64,000 nucleotides of DNA from Roridomyces roridus (lineage: Eukaryota; Basidiomycota; Agaricomycetes; Agaricales; Mycenaceae). Where the stretch lies: the NCBI GenBank assembly GCA_029378245.1, contig JARKIF010000003.1, positions 3,100,001 to 3,164,000 of the forward strand, in the 5' to 3' direction. Position 1 is the stretch's first letter. Each line of letters begins with the position of its first letter. The translations under genes and the position numbers were made by a program. Under the pieces are notes generated by a model. The model did not search any database, was not told where the DNA came from, and was given only the letters and a program-made list of their open reading frames with translations. Positions 38,571 through 50,600 of this stretch are shown piece after piece.

Positions 38571-40298
38571 TTATATCTGTTGTTCAATCTCATCCATTTT
38601 ACTCTTGCACCTCGACTGCGTCGTCGTCGTCGTAGTTTCAGTCCTCCCTGGCACCGACGGACCCCCCTCCGCATCGACATCTTGCCCACCCTCCGGTCGC
38701 ACCTCTACCATCTCACCACTGGCATGCCCACTCTCATCCGACACCCTCTCCGGCCTCGCCACCCCACCCTCAACACCAACGACACGCTCCAAATCAATCC
38801 GCACCAAAGCCTGCGTCCCGACCGAAAAATGTTTATGGCGCGAGCTACTAGTGCCGCTGCTGACTGTCGAACGCCTGGTTCGTGGCGCGGTAGCAGTAGT
38901 AGAGGTGGTGGTGGTACCGCCGCCGATGGACGTTTGCGTGCCTGTGCTTTGGTTCGATGGTCCTTTGCGTAAGGCTTGTAGGCCGCGCATGAATGACTGT
39001 GGGTGGGTGCGATATGTGAGTTGTTTTGTTTGAGGGGAAGGAAAAAAGAAAAGAATACCAACCGGATCGGTGGCGGCGAGGCAGGTGTAGAAGAAGGGTC
39101 GGAGCGCGTATATGTAGATATCTGTCGGTTGAAGGTTCAGAATTGGAGGGTCAAATGAAGGGGCGGAGCGCATACCCATCACATCCAAACGCTTGATCTA
39201 TTAACTGGGTTAGTAAGCTCCGCGAGCTGGGACTTGAACACACCAATGCCGTGTTCTCGGGATGCTTTGCAAGGTAGAGGTCCAATATTGTCGCCGAAAA
39301 ATTGAGAACACAAGATAAAAGTGGATACAGACCAATCCGCAGGATTATCGGGCGATACTGAAGGATTGGCGCGGACCTGTGTGACGCGTTCGATACGTTG
39401 GAAAGTATTTGAGCATTGCGCCGCTAGGAATTTATTCAGCTCGAGCAAGCACAACGACGGGTTGAACAATACCTGATGCCTGCACATAAAGCCGACGAGG
39501 ATGACGAACATGATGACCTCCCCGACGGCCATGGCCAGGACCCAGAAAGCCTGTGCACCAACGACCCAGCTGAGCTGCTCGTCGGGCGAGCTCCCCTTGA
39601 ACCAACACCCATTATCCTGCTCGTAGTATCCAAAGTGACCTGCAGCGAGTGTTGTTATGCTGCATACACTGGTGAGCAAGGCCGCGCCGATGAGGTAGTA
39701 CTTTTCCATCATTTGACCGTTGACGCCGTGGACCAATACGAGCCTATGATCAGGTTAGAGGTGGACCCGGCGGAGTGTTGGGTTGTTCGTACTGGAGATT
39801 GAGAGCCATGCTGAAGAACATGGCGGCAGAGAACAAGAGCGCGATCTATGAGAGCTCAGCATGACTACCCAAATATTCGCATATATCGAGTACGCACGTT
39901 ATTCAGGAACGCAACGGCGGTACAACCCGCCTCGGAAGACGGCAAGAGCTCAGGCGACCAATCCGAAAGCCAGACCGAGCCAAAGAGAAGACTGAGAGAC
40001 ACATGTGAACAGGATGCGACGACGCTGAAAGTTCTTCGCACGTACTTGGCTATCAGGGCGTATACCAGCAAACGGAAGCTGACGCGATTCAGACAAGGCA
40101 GTGACTTGGGGTGCCAGGCGGTGAAGGCAAAAGCGAGGAGGACGAGCACCGTGAGGCTTATCGAGGGGACGGTGAGAGCGATGAGGAGCTCACTGAGGGC
40201 TCGTTAGTCACCGGCGTGGCTCGCCGGAAAGATGATACGCAAACACACTTGAGATACTGGGCATTGTCGATGGACAAGTCGCGAGATGTGAGGGACAT
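38571..40298 (-). CDS. Seven-transmembrane receptor-like protein (fungal GPCR type)
   Basis: ATG 40298 (MSLTSRDLSIDNAQYL) is followed, after an intron, by hydrophobic spans ELLIALTVPSISLTVLVLL, FRLLVYALIA, VAFLNNIALLFSAAMFF, and then HGVNGQMMEKYYLIGAALL. An extracellular loop with two cysteines (QDNGCWFKGS, with the other in helix VCSITT) precedes AFWVLAMAVGEVIMFVILVG. Later exons give SCVLNFSATILDLYLAKHP and YALRPFFYTCLAATDP. A long Ser/Thr-rich cytosolic tail (TSIGGGTTTTSTTATAP...) ends at 38571. The order of spans plus Thr-rich tail fits orphan GPCRs of mushrooms. Its ligand and G-protein coupling are unknown. It lies 120 bp downstream of another membrane-protein gene on the same strand. 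Confidence 0.75.
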
Positions 40299-40418
40299 GG
40301 TGGCGGCGAGAAGGGAAGGAAAGGGGAGATGTCGAGGAGTGATTCCGTTCCGCGCGGCCCCTAATGAACACGATCGGGTCGATCGTTTTCCAGAAATACA
40401 AACATTGGACAAACAGAG

Positions 40419-41652
40419 CTAAACCATCTCCGTCGGTGTGCAACTCCCCGACTCGACACCGCTCATCGAGCGCGGCCGGGAACATGGCGTCTTGACTTGC
40501 GGCGTCTGCGAGTCCGATATGGCCTCGGCCCCCACCTGTTGCGTCGTCAAGAAACTCTGCGTTAGAACGAGCGGAATCGTAGGCCCGCCGCCCGGGGACA
40601 CTGCGCCTTGAGCACCAGTCCAAGGCCCGGTCACGCTGAGAGCCATGTTCCCCGCCTCGCGTGTCAGCCCGAGTCTTGTGTTGCGGTAGACGCGACATGC
40701 CATGGCACTCGTGAGCGCGATGTTGGGAATGTTGAGAAAGCCGCGGTAGAGTGGGCTGACGTTGACGTAGACCATCGTGGTGACTACGATGTTGCTCAGG
40801 ACGGAGATCCTAGCGCCAGTGTGAGTGGCGAACTCGCTTGCGATCCATTTGGGACGTACATATAATATGATTGACCGTCGACGAACAACGATTGACTAGA
40901 GCTTTGAGCAGGTCCATGTGCGAATCGAGGACGAGTGTATTCGTTATGAGGCGGTAGGAAATGGCCAGAAAGACGGCCGTGTCGTGAGCGGTAATGACAA
41001 TGGCGGACGCGCCGACGTAGGAATCGAGCTTCGTCACCAGAGAGTATTTCGTGGGGCCAATTGGCTGAGCGTCGCCACCAAAGGTGATGGTTAACGAGGT
41101 GCCTAGAACGGCGAGCCACAGGGCACCGAAAAAGAGCGTTATGAATAAGCCGTGAGAGTAGATCGCGCGTACGCGGATGTAGAAAAGGAGCGCGATGGAG
41201 GAGACGCAGACGGGATAAAAAGCATCTACGACACGGTACGTTAGGTGACATGCCCCGAGCGGATAGGCTACGGTGGTCAATAACATCCGGGGGCTGGAAA
41301 ATAGCACATACTGGCCAATAGCGAAAGTCCCAGAATATAAGCTAGAGGCCCAGCCTGCTCAATCGTCGTTGGGTGGCACGGATGACGGAAGCGTTGTTGC
41401 GCACCTGGCCACCACATACGCGAATGTGGACAGACGAAATTTGGTTCCTACGAACAGACGGTACTCCTGCTGGACGCTGTTCAGCATATCCCAGATGTAG
41501 ACCTGGAGGCATTAGCGCGGAAGATTTATGGCTATTCGACGCGTGCTCACTGCCAAGGCGCCAACGCAGACATAGGTGGATATCAGGACCTGCTCCGCAA
41601 TGTCCGGCGAGAGGTAGGTCAGTCCGATTGGACTGGGACGGTCTAGGGACAT
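40419..41652 (-). CDS. DUF6533-type multi-span membrane protein
   Basis: ATG 41652 (MSLDRPSPIGLTYLSPDIAEQ). The N-terminal segment YVCVGALA-VYIWDMLNSVQQEYRLFV followed by FRLSTFAYVVARYVLF fits the DUF6533 pattern common in Agaricomycetes (helix, acidic 'D-x-E' turn, basic segment, helix). Further spans are VVDAFYPVCVSSIALLFYI, LFITLFFGALWLAVLG, SYVGASAIVITAHDTAVFLAI and SVLSNIVVTTMVYVNVS. A Ser/Pro/Thr-rich cytosolic tail ends PTEMV at 40419. About seven spans are expected. Function is unknown for the family; receptor or sensor roles are guesses. Confidence 0.75.
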
Positions 41653-42100
41653 GAAGAAAGGGAGGGGAAGTGGTGAACGTGAGTGAAGGAGCGTGAGGTG
41701 GCGTCGCCACCACTGATGCGCGACGATGCATATGCGCGGCGCCATCATGCAGGTCCCTGAAATTGTATGGGGTGCCGCTTTTGCCGTCGTTTTCGGGGTC
41801 AGTTGGAGATCTCCAGTTTCACGTCTTGATCGGTTACACATGGTTACCACTGAAGATAAAGGAAAGATTTCGATGTCGTGGGGCGTACTCACGAGCTTGA
41901 GGAATCGTGATTGAATCCTGGTTCAATAGCTGGGCAGAGTCGCTGAGCATTCGACCGTGAGTATCGACAAAGACAAGAGAGTCGCAGGAATGTAGATCCT
42001 CCGGAGACAACCTGAGCCCACGCTAATACTATTGGGGAATGCCGGTGATAAGCATGGAATTTGACTGCCCTTGAAAACGCGCGTTTTGCACGATTTCAGA
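41653..42100. other. Upstream region of the DUF6533-type gene
   Basis: No gene; a GAAAACGCGCGTTTTGC palindrome lies near 42073-42089, just before the LTR-like repeat. Confidence 0.35.
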
Positions 42101-43430
42101 GGTAGTATCCTAGCTAAGTCATCTCAGTACAAGACTGATGTTGAGCCCAGAGACAGTCAGTGTGGTGGATACTTAAGAGTACTGTACGGGTTGAAGGGTA
42201 TTTACCTGAATATGACCGACGGGCTCACTCTGAAACATGTAGGAGTTGTGGATACCTGCTCTACCAATGGGATACACCAATTAAACAAGTTCTTAACCGT
42301 TGTACGATTGTCAGCCGTTCGAACCTTGGTGCGAGTGCAATTCGGAGGTTCGGAAGTTCACGGGATGATGGGCAAGTCGGCCGAAAAGCCTGAAACATGA
42401 GTAGACCGCCGAAGCGGGTCCGAAGGGAGTGACGTAGTTGTCATCAGCAGTCGGGACAAGGAGGATCCGGGTTGGATACTAGTCTTCGAACTAGTATCTG
42501 CTGGTATCCGGGACAGGTAGCCGGAGATATGGGTATCGTTCTGGACCTACAACCTATGGGCGTAAGTCTGGAGGGTATACAATCAAGGGAGAGGTCGGAT
42601 ACGACTTCACTAAAATCAGTCGAGTCATGGATCAATGTTGGAGTCACGGATCGACAGGTCCGCCACGCGGAATCATGGCTTGGCACACCGGCCGTACACG
42701 ATGCCGGTTCTGATCAACCAATCAGGGTGTTTCCATTCCAGATACCAAGGATATTTTTAATTATTGCGCCATTCGTTTGTACTATCATATGATTCTCGGA
42801 CCTGTATAAAGTAGATAGAGTGTTACCCAAGAGGGCAGCGGATACTTCCCCCACTAGCAAGCTACCAGCTGCGATCAAGGGTTTTGTCCGAGGCTTTCGA
42901 CGGTGCATTGCGTAGTTAAGCAATCGCTATTGAAAATCTAAACGTTTGTTTGTTGGCTATTGTGTGTGTGACTTGAGTGTGAATCAGTGTGTTGGAATCA
43001 GTATCTGTTGGATTGTGTCGTACCGTGTGTCTGTCAAGGGTTATTTGTGTGTTCAGAGTTGTGAAGTGTTGGAATCTACGAAATCCGTGTTGTATCGGTC
43101 GCTGTCGTCTTCGGATACCAGTGTAAAAAGGGATCGAGAGACCCAAATACCTGCTTTATTGCAAAACCCCGGCTTTAGCCAAACTCAATCTATCTTTTGT
43201 GTTAGCTGTGAAGCTTTACCATCTATAAAACGCTTTAGAATTGTCATTCTTGGTTTACATCAAGGATCTCTATTCGCAATACTTTGTTTCGACATCGTAT
43301 CCGAGACTATATCACTCAATTCCCTACAACCTTTACAAGGCCCTGTACTAGGGACTTATACTCGCCACATTCCCGCTATTCAATAGTTGTCACTCGCCCC
43401 GGAGCTTCGTGATTGGGTTAGTTGGATATA
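42101..43430 (+). mobile_element. LTR-like repeat, copy 2 (plus orientation)
   Basis: Ordered similarity to copy 1: GTAGTATCC...TCATCTCA, TTGAGCCCAGAG, ACTGTACGGGTTGAAGGG, CCGACGGGCTCACTCTGAAAC, GTATAAAGTAGATAGAGTG (TATA region near 42804), CTTTCGACGGTGCA, and CTGTACTAGGGACTTATACTCG near the end. It is diverged and without long frames. A small hairpin (GATACTAGT/ACTAGTATC) sits at 42475-42498. Confidence 0.6.
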
Positions 43431-44275
43431 GATTCGTCTGTATCTCGACTCATCTGGTTAGATTCTTCGAGTGTTGTCGATTTCTATAGTAGGTTTAGAG
43501 CACATACATCACCGGCAGTCAAAGCCAGTGGTGTCTGTCCGAAGTTGGTCCGAAGGTCGTGGCATGCGCAGTGACCAGTCTGGCAGATGGATCGTACAGT
43601 ATATAAAATGAACATCCGATTGGCCCGCAGACTGCGAGTCTAGGACAAAATACCCAGTGTTAACGTATTGTTTTTAAAACGAACGGCCTTCCGAATTCTG
43701 AAGAACAGCGCCGGAACAATTTCACGCATTGCGCTCAGTTTACAAGACGTTTAATTTACCTGCATGCATAGTTGCGAATTCATTCAGCCTGGGCCGTTAG
43801 AAAAACAGGCAAGTCAAGGAAGACGTGAACAAGGGCACGACCTCGGTTTGAACGGGATAGATGCCGGCCTGCCATCCATGGGTCTAAGAGGCATGGGTTA
43901 AGTTGCAGGAATCGAACAGATTGTATTCGACTCGGATTCGGCAAGCACCTAACCAAAGACCCAGATGCGATACGGACGGCAGCAATATAAAGTTGAACTT
44001 AAAGGTACGGAGAATCTTGCTTCTTTCTCGCACGCAGCCTATCGAAGAACTCCGAATGAGAACTTTATCTCGAAACAGTGGAAGTTGTTCAGAACTGAGA
44101 GAAAAATCCCGCAAAAAGGGTAAGTACTCAACTTCCAATTTAAGAGCCAATCCTCGGGTCGAACGGAGTTGCCAGGAATGTCAATTGGACATTTTGTCAG
44201 TGAGAACTTTGGTACGATCGTATTTAGCTACCTATCCTACATATATATGCATTTCTTCTTGGTCCGTTCCCTGAC
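43431..44275. other. Intergenic, no gene
   Basis: It contains one CTCGGGTCGAACG tRNA-B-box-like motif (44153-44165). The minus-strand frame at 43884-44150 has no family features. Confidence 0.35.
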
Positions 44276-45870
44276 TCAACGATGCCCGATGACCGCGAGA
44301 GGTTGGTACGGCTCCTCGAGGTACTTGATCTCCTCGTCTGTCAGCTTGACGTGGACGCCCTCTGTAAAACATAATGATTCAGTTGGAATCTCGAGCGAAA
44401 ATCGACTATGCACGACGCACGGAGGATGTCTTCGAGATTGGCGAGGGAGGTGGTGCCGACGATGGGTGAGGATACTTCTGTGGGTAGGTCAGAAAAAGGA
44501 TGAGTGGCATAGAAGGTAGCACGTACCAGGCTTGCCAAGAATCCACGCAATCGACACTTGCGCCATACTGATGCCGCGCTTGGTCGCAATCTCCTCGACC
44601 CTACAAAGTCGCATGCCATGAGTGAGTCCTGCACCCCCCGCAGACATCTTCAACCCACCGCTTCACAACAGTTTGATTCCCCTCGGACTGGAGGAACAAC
44701 TTGGGAGGCAACCGATCCGACGTCTCCCTCGTCGTCTTGGTACTGGATTCGTCTTTGGGCAGAGGGCGTGTGAGGGATCCACGGGCCAGGGGCGACCACG
44801 GGATAGAGCCAACGCCAAAGTGCTTGAGCGTAGGCATCATCTCGCGCTCCTCCTCGCGGTACAGAAGGCTGTAGTGGTTCTGCATTGAGATGAAGGGGGT
44901 GAGGTTGTGCGCGATGGCGTAGTCTTCAAAGACAAGTCATTCAGTTTGATTGTTACGAAGGTGAGAGCCAGAACTCACTTTGCATGATGTGGAACTGGTA
45001 CGCGTGGCAAGAGGACATGCCGATGTAGCGGACCCAGCCTGCTTTGACGACATCGTGGAGGGCTTGCATCTGGCGAGTAAAATATTCAATGGGCACGGAG
45101 CAAGTGTGGGATACGTACGGTCTCCTCGATGGGCGTATTATAATCGAACCGGTGGCCTATTGGCAGAATGTAAGCCATGTATGTTCGCTGGAATTAGTAT
45201 ACCACAGACATTGCAGAACGTCGATATAATCCAGCTGAAGACGCTTCAGACTCGCTTGCACCGACGAGAAAATATACTATTGTCGCATTCTCAGTCCGAA
45301 AATTAAACATGTAGTTCGCGAAACGCACCTTGCGGCTCAATCCATACTGGTTAGTATATCCCTCCGCGACCGAGGTCGCCGTGACAATCGACTTGGTGGG
45401 GTCCCTGCTGATTCCCATGAAGCATTTCGTCAAGACGACGATCTCGTCCCGGGGAAGGTTGTGTTCCTTGATCGCACGGCCCAGAACTTCCTCCGAAAGA
45501 CCGTTAGAGTAGGTCTGCGTGCGTCTCAGTCGACTGTCGGGCGCGATGGATCAGGGGAACGAACGCACCTCCGCAGTGTCAAAGGCGTTGATCCCAGCGT
45601 CGTAGCTACGATTTGTCAATGAGTTACACGGCTGAAAAATGTTGAAGACCACGCACGCAGCTTTGATATGTTTCGATCCCTCCTCGTATGGCAAAACCCA
45701 AGCGCCCCACCCGTGGTTTGGGCTCCCGTATGACATGCATCCCAAGATGATTTTCGAGACTTTCAAGCCCGAGTTACCGAGCCGCACTGCGTGGGGTCCT
45801 CGTCTAACGAGATGCCGATCGTACTGAGCGATGAGGGCTCACCGTATTCCATTTTCTTGGTGGTAGCCAT
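44276..45870 (-). CDS. Aldo-keto reductase
   Basis: ATG 45870 (MATTKKMEY), spliced to [21 protein letters not shown]. The tetrad residues are visible: Asp and Tyr in NAFDTAETYSNG, Lys in [10 protein letters not shown] and His in the [13 protein letters not shown] exon. Cofactor-binding parts follow: [44 protein letters not shown], and [19 protein letters not shown]. The last exon ends [13 protein letters not shown] at TGA 44276-44278. Length (about 350 residues) and order are those of fungal AKRs that reduce aldehydes and ketones with NADPH. A TATAAAAG box lies about 40 nt upstream of the ATG. Confidence 0.92.
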
Positions 45871-45906
45871 GGTGGGAAGAAGCGAAGAGACGGAAGTCCG
45901 CGCTGG

Positions 45907-45914
45907 TCTTTTAT
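45907..45914 (-). promoter_or_regulatory. TATA box of the aldo-keto reductase gene
   Basis: TATAAAAG on the minus strand, about 37 nt before ATG 45870. Confidence 0.45.
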
Positions 45915-46321
45915 AGGGCATGCTCGGCTGCAGTTCGGCAAGGTGTCATCGTGTTCACGTGCCGTCGCCTCGGCATCCGAGGGCCGAGCGTTTACCAGTA
46001 GTGCGATGTGCAAGTACTCCACCGCACAACACCTAGAAGAGGTCATTTGCGCCCCCGCAAAATGCTCGCTTGAGAGTGAAGTTGAACAGTGAACGTAAAC
46101 TCAAAACGTGGGACCGCAACGGCTTCGAAGATAAAGTACAAATCCTCGTATTGAGGCGAGCATCCGCGGGCGTCAAGCAAAGCCAGCTAAGAGCGCTGCT
46201 GAGATACGATGATGGTGGTCAAGAAGATGGTGATCTGGAATATCACATCAATCTCTCTTTGTCCTTTTCTTTCTTTCACTTGGGGGGTGAGGTAGTCCTA
46301 TAGTAATCACGTCCCGTCAAC

Positions 46322-47622
46322 GGGCGTGCCGGACCTTAGGTCAGCACGTCACGTGTGATGAGCGTGATCTCCCTTTCCAGCATCGTCTGGTCTCATTTCT
46401 TGCTCAGTAGACGCGTTCTCAGCGAGATTTAGGGCATGGGATATCTCCTGAGAGTCCTCAGAATTCAAAAGGAATATTTGAAGCCCAAGTAAACGACGGG
46501 TCTATAGTTAAGTATACCACCCAGTCGTCGCATTGCGTTTACATTGAGATTCTACCGCAGAGTAATGAAGCGATTCTCATTCGACAGTGGCGGTCGACGA
46601 ATGTAGTATTTTTAAATTCCGTCGTGCTTCAGATTGCATTGGAATGAGAACGAGGAGGTGCATTTCAAGCATCGACGGAATACAGGCACGCCGGGGCCCA
46701 ACCATACCCCAAGTCTACCTAGAACTGGACCCTACCCCTCCGCATCTCCGTTCCATTGCTGCTAGCAAATCGCTCATGAACCAAGGACGAGCCCAATGAC
46801 GAGCACACCTCGTCCACAGTGAACGGATGGTAGACGCCGGACATGAATGGCACTCGAGCGGCGGAGGAGCGCTGCGCTTTGCTGAAGCCGAGTTGGGTGG
46901 CGCTGGTGGACACTAGACGGATCGGATGGCAGAAGTGCAAGCCAAGATCGTGGAGATGCGAGCACAGTCGCTGTCAATTGAGCATCTTCTCTCCCGGCGG
47001 CGAGGCTGCACGGCTGTCGTTGGAAAAAGCCAAGCGTGAGGAGCTCAACGGTGAATGTGGGAAGCCGGGCGGCGACGGGAGGATGCAGATACTGGCGGTG
47101 GGAGGGGTTGGGGTGCGTATACTGTATACATGGCCGACGGAGAGGCGGGTGGTGCTGCAAAAGGTCGAAAGGGCTATTCAGGGTCTCAAGCGGTCGAGTT
47201 TGAGGTAAAAGAACGATCCTTGGCCAGGTTCTGTAAAGGAGAGATGTGGAAGCAGAATAGGTGGCAGCGACTGCGACGCACCAAGGTCCCCGAGCCTGTC
47301 AGAATCGGCTCAAAATAAGCTCCCACCCCACTGTTCCATCGCCCCGCCGATAATGAGGTCCATCCTAGTCGAGAGAGTGGACACCAGTTGTCCAAACGAG
47401 TTGTTGCTGGGAGCAGCTGCCAGGCGACAGTGGGGACTGGCGGGATGGTCGTTTTCAGGCCGGATTTTGGCGCAGACAAGCTTCATATATGTTTTAGAGT
47501 CGAATGGGAGTCGTTTCAAGGTGGATTCCATGGGCAAAGCGGGCGTATTGAGGCGGGACGATGGGGAGGGAGCGGACAGCACGGATATCATGTGACGTGC
47601 TGACCTAAGGTCCGGCACGCCC
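46322..47622. mobile_element. Unclassified element bounded by 31-bp perfect inverted repeats
   Basis: The left end (46322-46352) begins GGGCGTGCCGGACCTTAGGT and the right end (47592-47622) is its exact reverse complement over 31 bp. Weaker inverted similarity continues outward to about 46293 and 47651. The 1.3-kb interior has no recognisable transposase. No target duplication could be identified, so the superfamily is open. Confidence 0.75.
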
Positions 47623-47642
47623 TTTGGCATGGCGTGTTTACT

Positions 47643-47689
47643 ACCAGACTATATACAACTACTTGTTCGTCAGTTGTATATAGTCTGGT
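47643..47689. repeat. Perfect 18-bp palindrome at the edge of the TIR element
   Basis: ACCAGACTATATACAACT (47643-47660), an 11-nt loop, and AGTTGTATATAGTCTGGT (47672-47689). Confidence 0.85.
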
Positions 47690-50600
47690 CCCGAGACTAG
47701 GGGTGAGGCCTGTGAGGCCGTTGCAAGCACGGCATAAACGAGAACTTCAGGGGTTGTGTATGTGCTGATTCCTGAATTCTGAGTGAAGCTCCATGATGCG
47801 GCATGAAGATAAAGGGTGTTGTCACATGTGACATTGTCACGTTGCGGAACCGTCACCATGACAACTTGTCACGGTGTGACACATTTTCAGTTCCTGTGGA
47901 GTCCTAAGTTGTGAGAGACCGTTTTCTTTTGAAGTTGAACAGTCAATATGTAGATCTCTGACCCCAAATTTCACAGGAGGCTTCCATTGCCTCAAAGGGC
48001 TTTGCTGATTGAATCATAATTGAAGCAAATCACAGAACACTAAATGATCAAACTTTCTGCCACCAGTGGGTTTGCAGCCATGAGACTGGTGCCTAGAGCC
48101 CATGAAATTCAGGTTCCTTTCAGTAAAATAGCCTGACAAGGAGTACATGCTCCAGGAAGTCCGGGCAAATACAATTACTAAGTTCTCGTTCTTTTAAAAT
48201 TCGGTCAGGCCAGAAGTTGGGCAACTTTTTAGAATTATTACAACTTTTGGTTATGGCGGCTGTGCATTTCCTTTTTGTGGCCACAATCACTGATTTTGAC
48301 AGCTCCCATCAGCTCATTTTTCCTTTCGCTCTGGAGCCTCCAATTTTTCACCGAGCCCTCTGGTATTTTGCGGGTACACTTCTAGTTGTTGAAATTGAAT
48401 TTCACTCTGCATAGATGAGCTCCCATATCCAATAGCATGTATAATATTGTTGATCTTCTTGCTTTTGGCAATTAGCTCATTCCAGGTTCACCAAAGGTGC
48501 TGGGTCTTCGCAATTTAGGTCTGTTTGAAGCTTAGGTTGCATTAATGTGTATGCCAGCCCTCAGGAAAATTAGGAAAATCAGTGGCATTCAAAATGAGTT
48601 GAACTCTGTGATGTATGCTGGTGCCGATCAAAATGTGTATCCTCATACCCATGGATGACACAGTTGAATTCCTGGACATGAATTTGGCTCCACTGCTGCT
48701 GTAGACTTCTGCTGGGCCACCCGGACTGTTGCGGGTGAAGCTGCTCTGTGGGCCAAGCACACAATCTGACTACCAAGTGACTGGTTCCTAAACATGTGGG
48801 TGAGAGATCCCTTGCATTGTCATTTCTTGACAAGGCTACAGGCTTTGGTGAGCTCTGGCTGCAATTTTTACAGTGCTATGTCTACTGGTGGCAGAACGTG
48901 TGCGTACTGTAGCATGGTTCAAGTTTAAACCACAAGGTTGGCAACCTTGGCTGCGGTTTAAACTGTCCCTGGCCGGAGCTCTATAGGACTCCTGTGAGTT
49001 GGTTTGAACCATGGTTTAAACCGTGACTGCCTTCTCAGTAGAACACATCCCTGTTCAACTTGGTTTGAACCGCAGTTTGAATCGTGGTTTAAACCATGGT
49101 TTAAACCCGTTTATCCTCATGCCCTCCTTAAGGGAAAGCCCTCCCTCACCTGCTGTGGGTTTGAACCGTGGTTTAAACCAGTTCATATTCAGCCCTCCCT
49201 GAAGAAAGCCTGCCTGCTGTTGGTTTGAACCGTGGTTCAAACCAACCCGTTTATCTTCAGCCTCTCTGGTGAAACTTGTCTCTCCTTGTCAACGACAGTG
49301 TCTAGACCGGCTTGCTGGGTGATTGGATCAGATGCGGAATGGGCATGAGAATCTGCGGGGACAGAGGAAGTTACACTGCTGAGGGTCAGAATGCTGAGAC
49401 GCACTGTGATGCCACAAATGTGAAACCAGTGTAATCACGATGGTTTCTGATGCCAGCCGGAATATAAAATCATTCAAAATGTATTTCTATGGCCTCACAT
49501 CACGCACCGGGCATTTGCCAACAATGGCATCATTCCTTCATCACCACTTCGACAACACTTTTCAATTTCCACCACTCGGCAACTCGGCACTCAGCACATG
49601 CCGAAGACACGGCATGATCGGCATGATCTCCGTGGATGACCGGATTCCCGTGCCCGCAGCTCATTATTGAGCGGATTATCAAGCCATTACCAAGACCGAG
49701 TTCGCGGCAATGGTTCGGCAGAGAATTGATCCGTGGATGTCCAGGAGGGTATATAAGGAGCGGAAAAGTAGATAGTCGTAGTAGTACCCCCCAGTTTTCA
49801 CTGGCGCTGTGGTCTGTACCAAACAATCTTATTTTTTTATCTAGCTTTCACATTGGTCGCCTGGCTCGGTCGTAAATCCGCTGCCCAGGGTCAATACCAC
49901 TGTTCATCCCGCTGCCCGCTCGCTGTCCATCACAGCGATCAAATCCCGCCATCACCGCCATCAGTTCCGCCGTTTCGCCCCATTCATAGCCACCACTGTT
50001 TTTGGCTATCCGTATCCGTCCTGCCGTATTTCTGCCGTTCACGTACCACCCACCGAATATTATCTGTTGACCAGATACGGTCGTTGATTGCCCCCATTTG
50101 GAGTGTTGACGCAATTCCCCTACTCGTTCGACTTCCGTGGCCAAAGACAAGCCTGATCGGATTTCGAATTGTATTAATTTATGTTGTCACAGCACCGTGG
50201 AAGCTTCGAGCCTTCTGCTGCCGCGCAGCTCAAAACTCTCGACCTTATACCCTTGAATCACAGCCTACCAATGGTATCCTGGCTTCCCGGGGAGCTGGGC
50301 TTGACTTTGGCGGGCAAGGGCGGCGACATGCCGTGGGAGGAACGCAGCGGCAGCAGTGGCGTGGCGTGGGCTGTGACTGACGTGGATGGAGCCTCCTCAG
50401 GAGCAGTCGCGGGTACCTACTCTCAGGCTACTCTGGTGGGGCCCACGGCGCAATAGATGAGGAAGAAGGGAGAGAAGAAGCGCCACGTCGCTCTCGGATC
50501 TCGGAGCGGCGTTCCTACATCACATTGTCGAATCAGCCGTTATTCGGTGAGCTCTGGCACGCCCAAATGGGCTCCTAAAATCGTGAAACTTGATGGGAGG

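Noticed and set aside
46774..47479. Open frames inside the TIR-bounded element as a transposase
   Set aside because: No catalytic motif or DNA-binding domain and no continuous frame over 130 codons.
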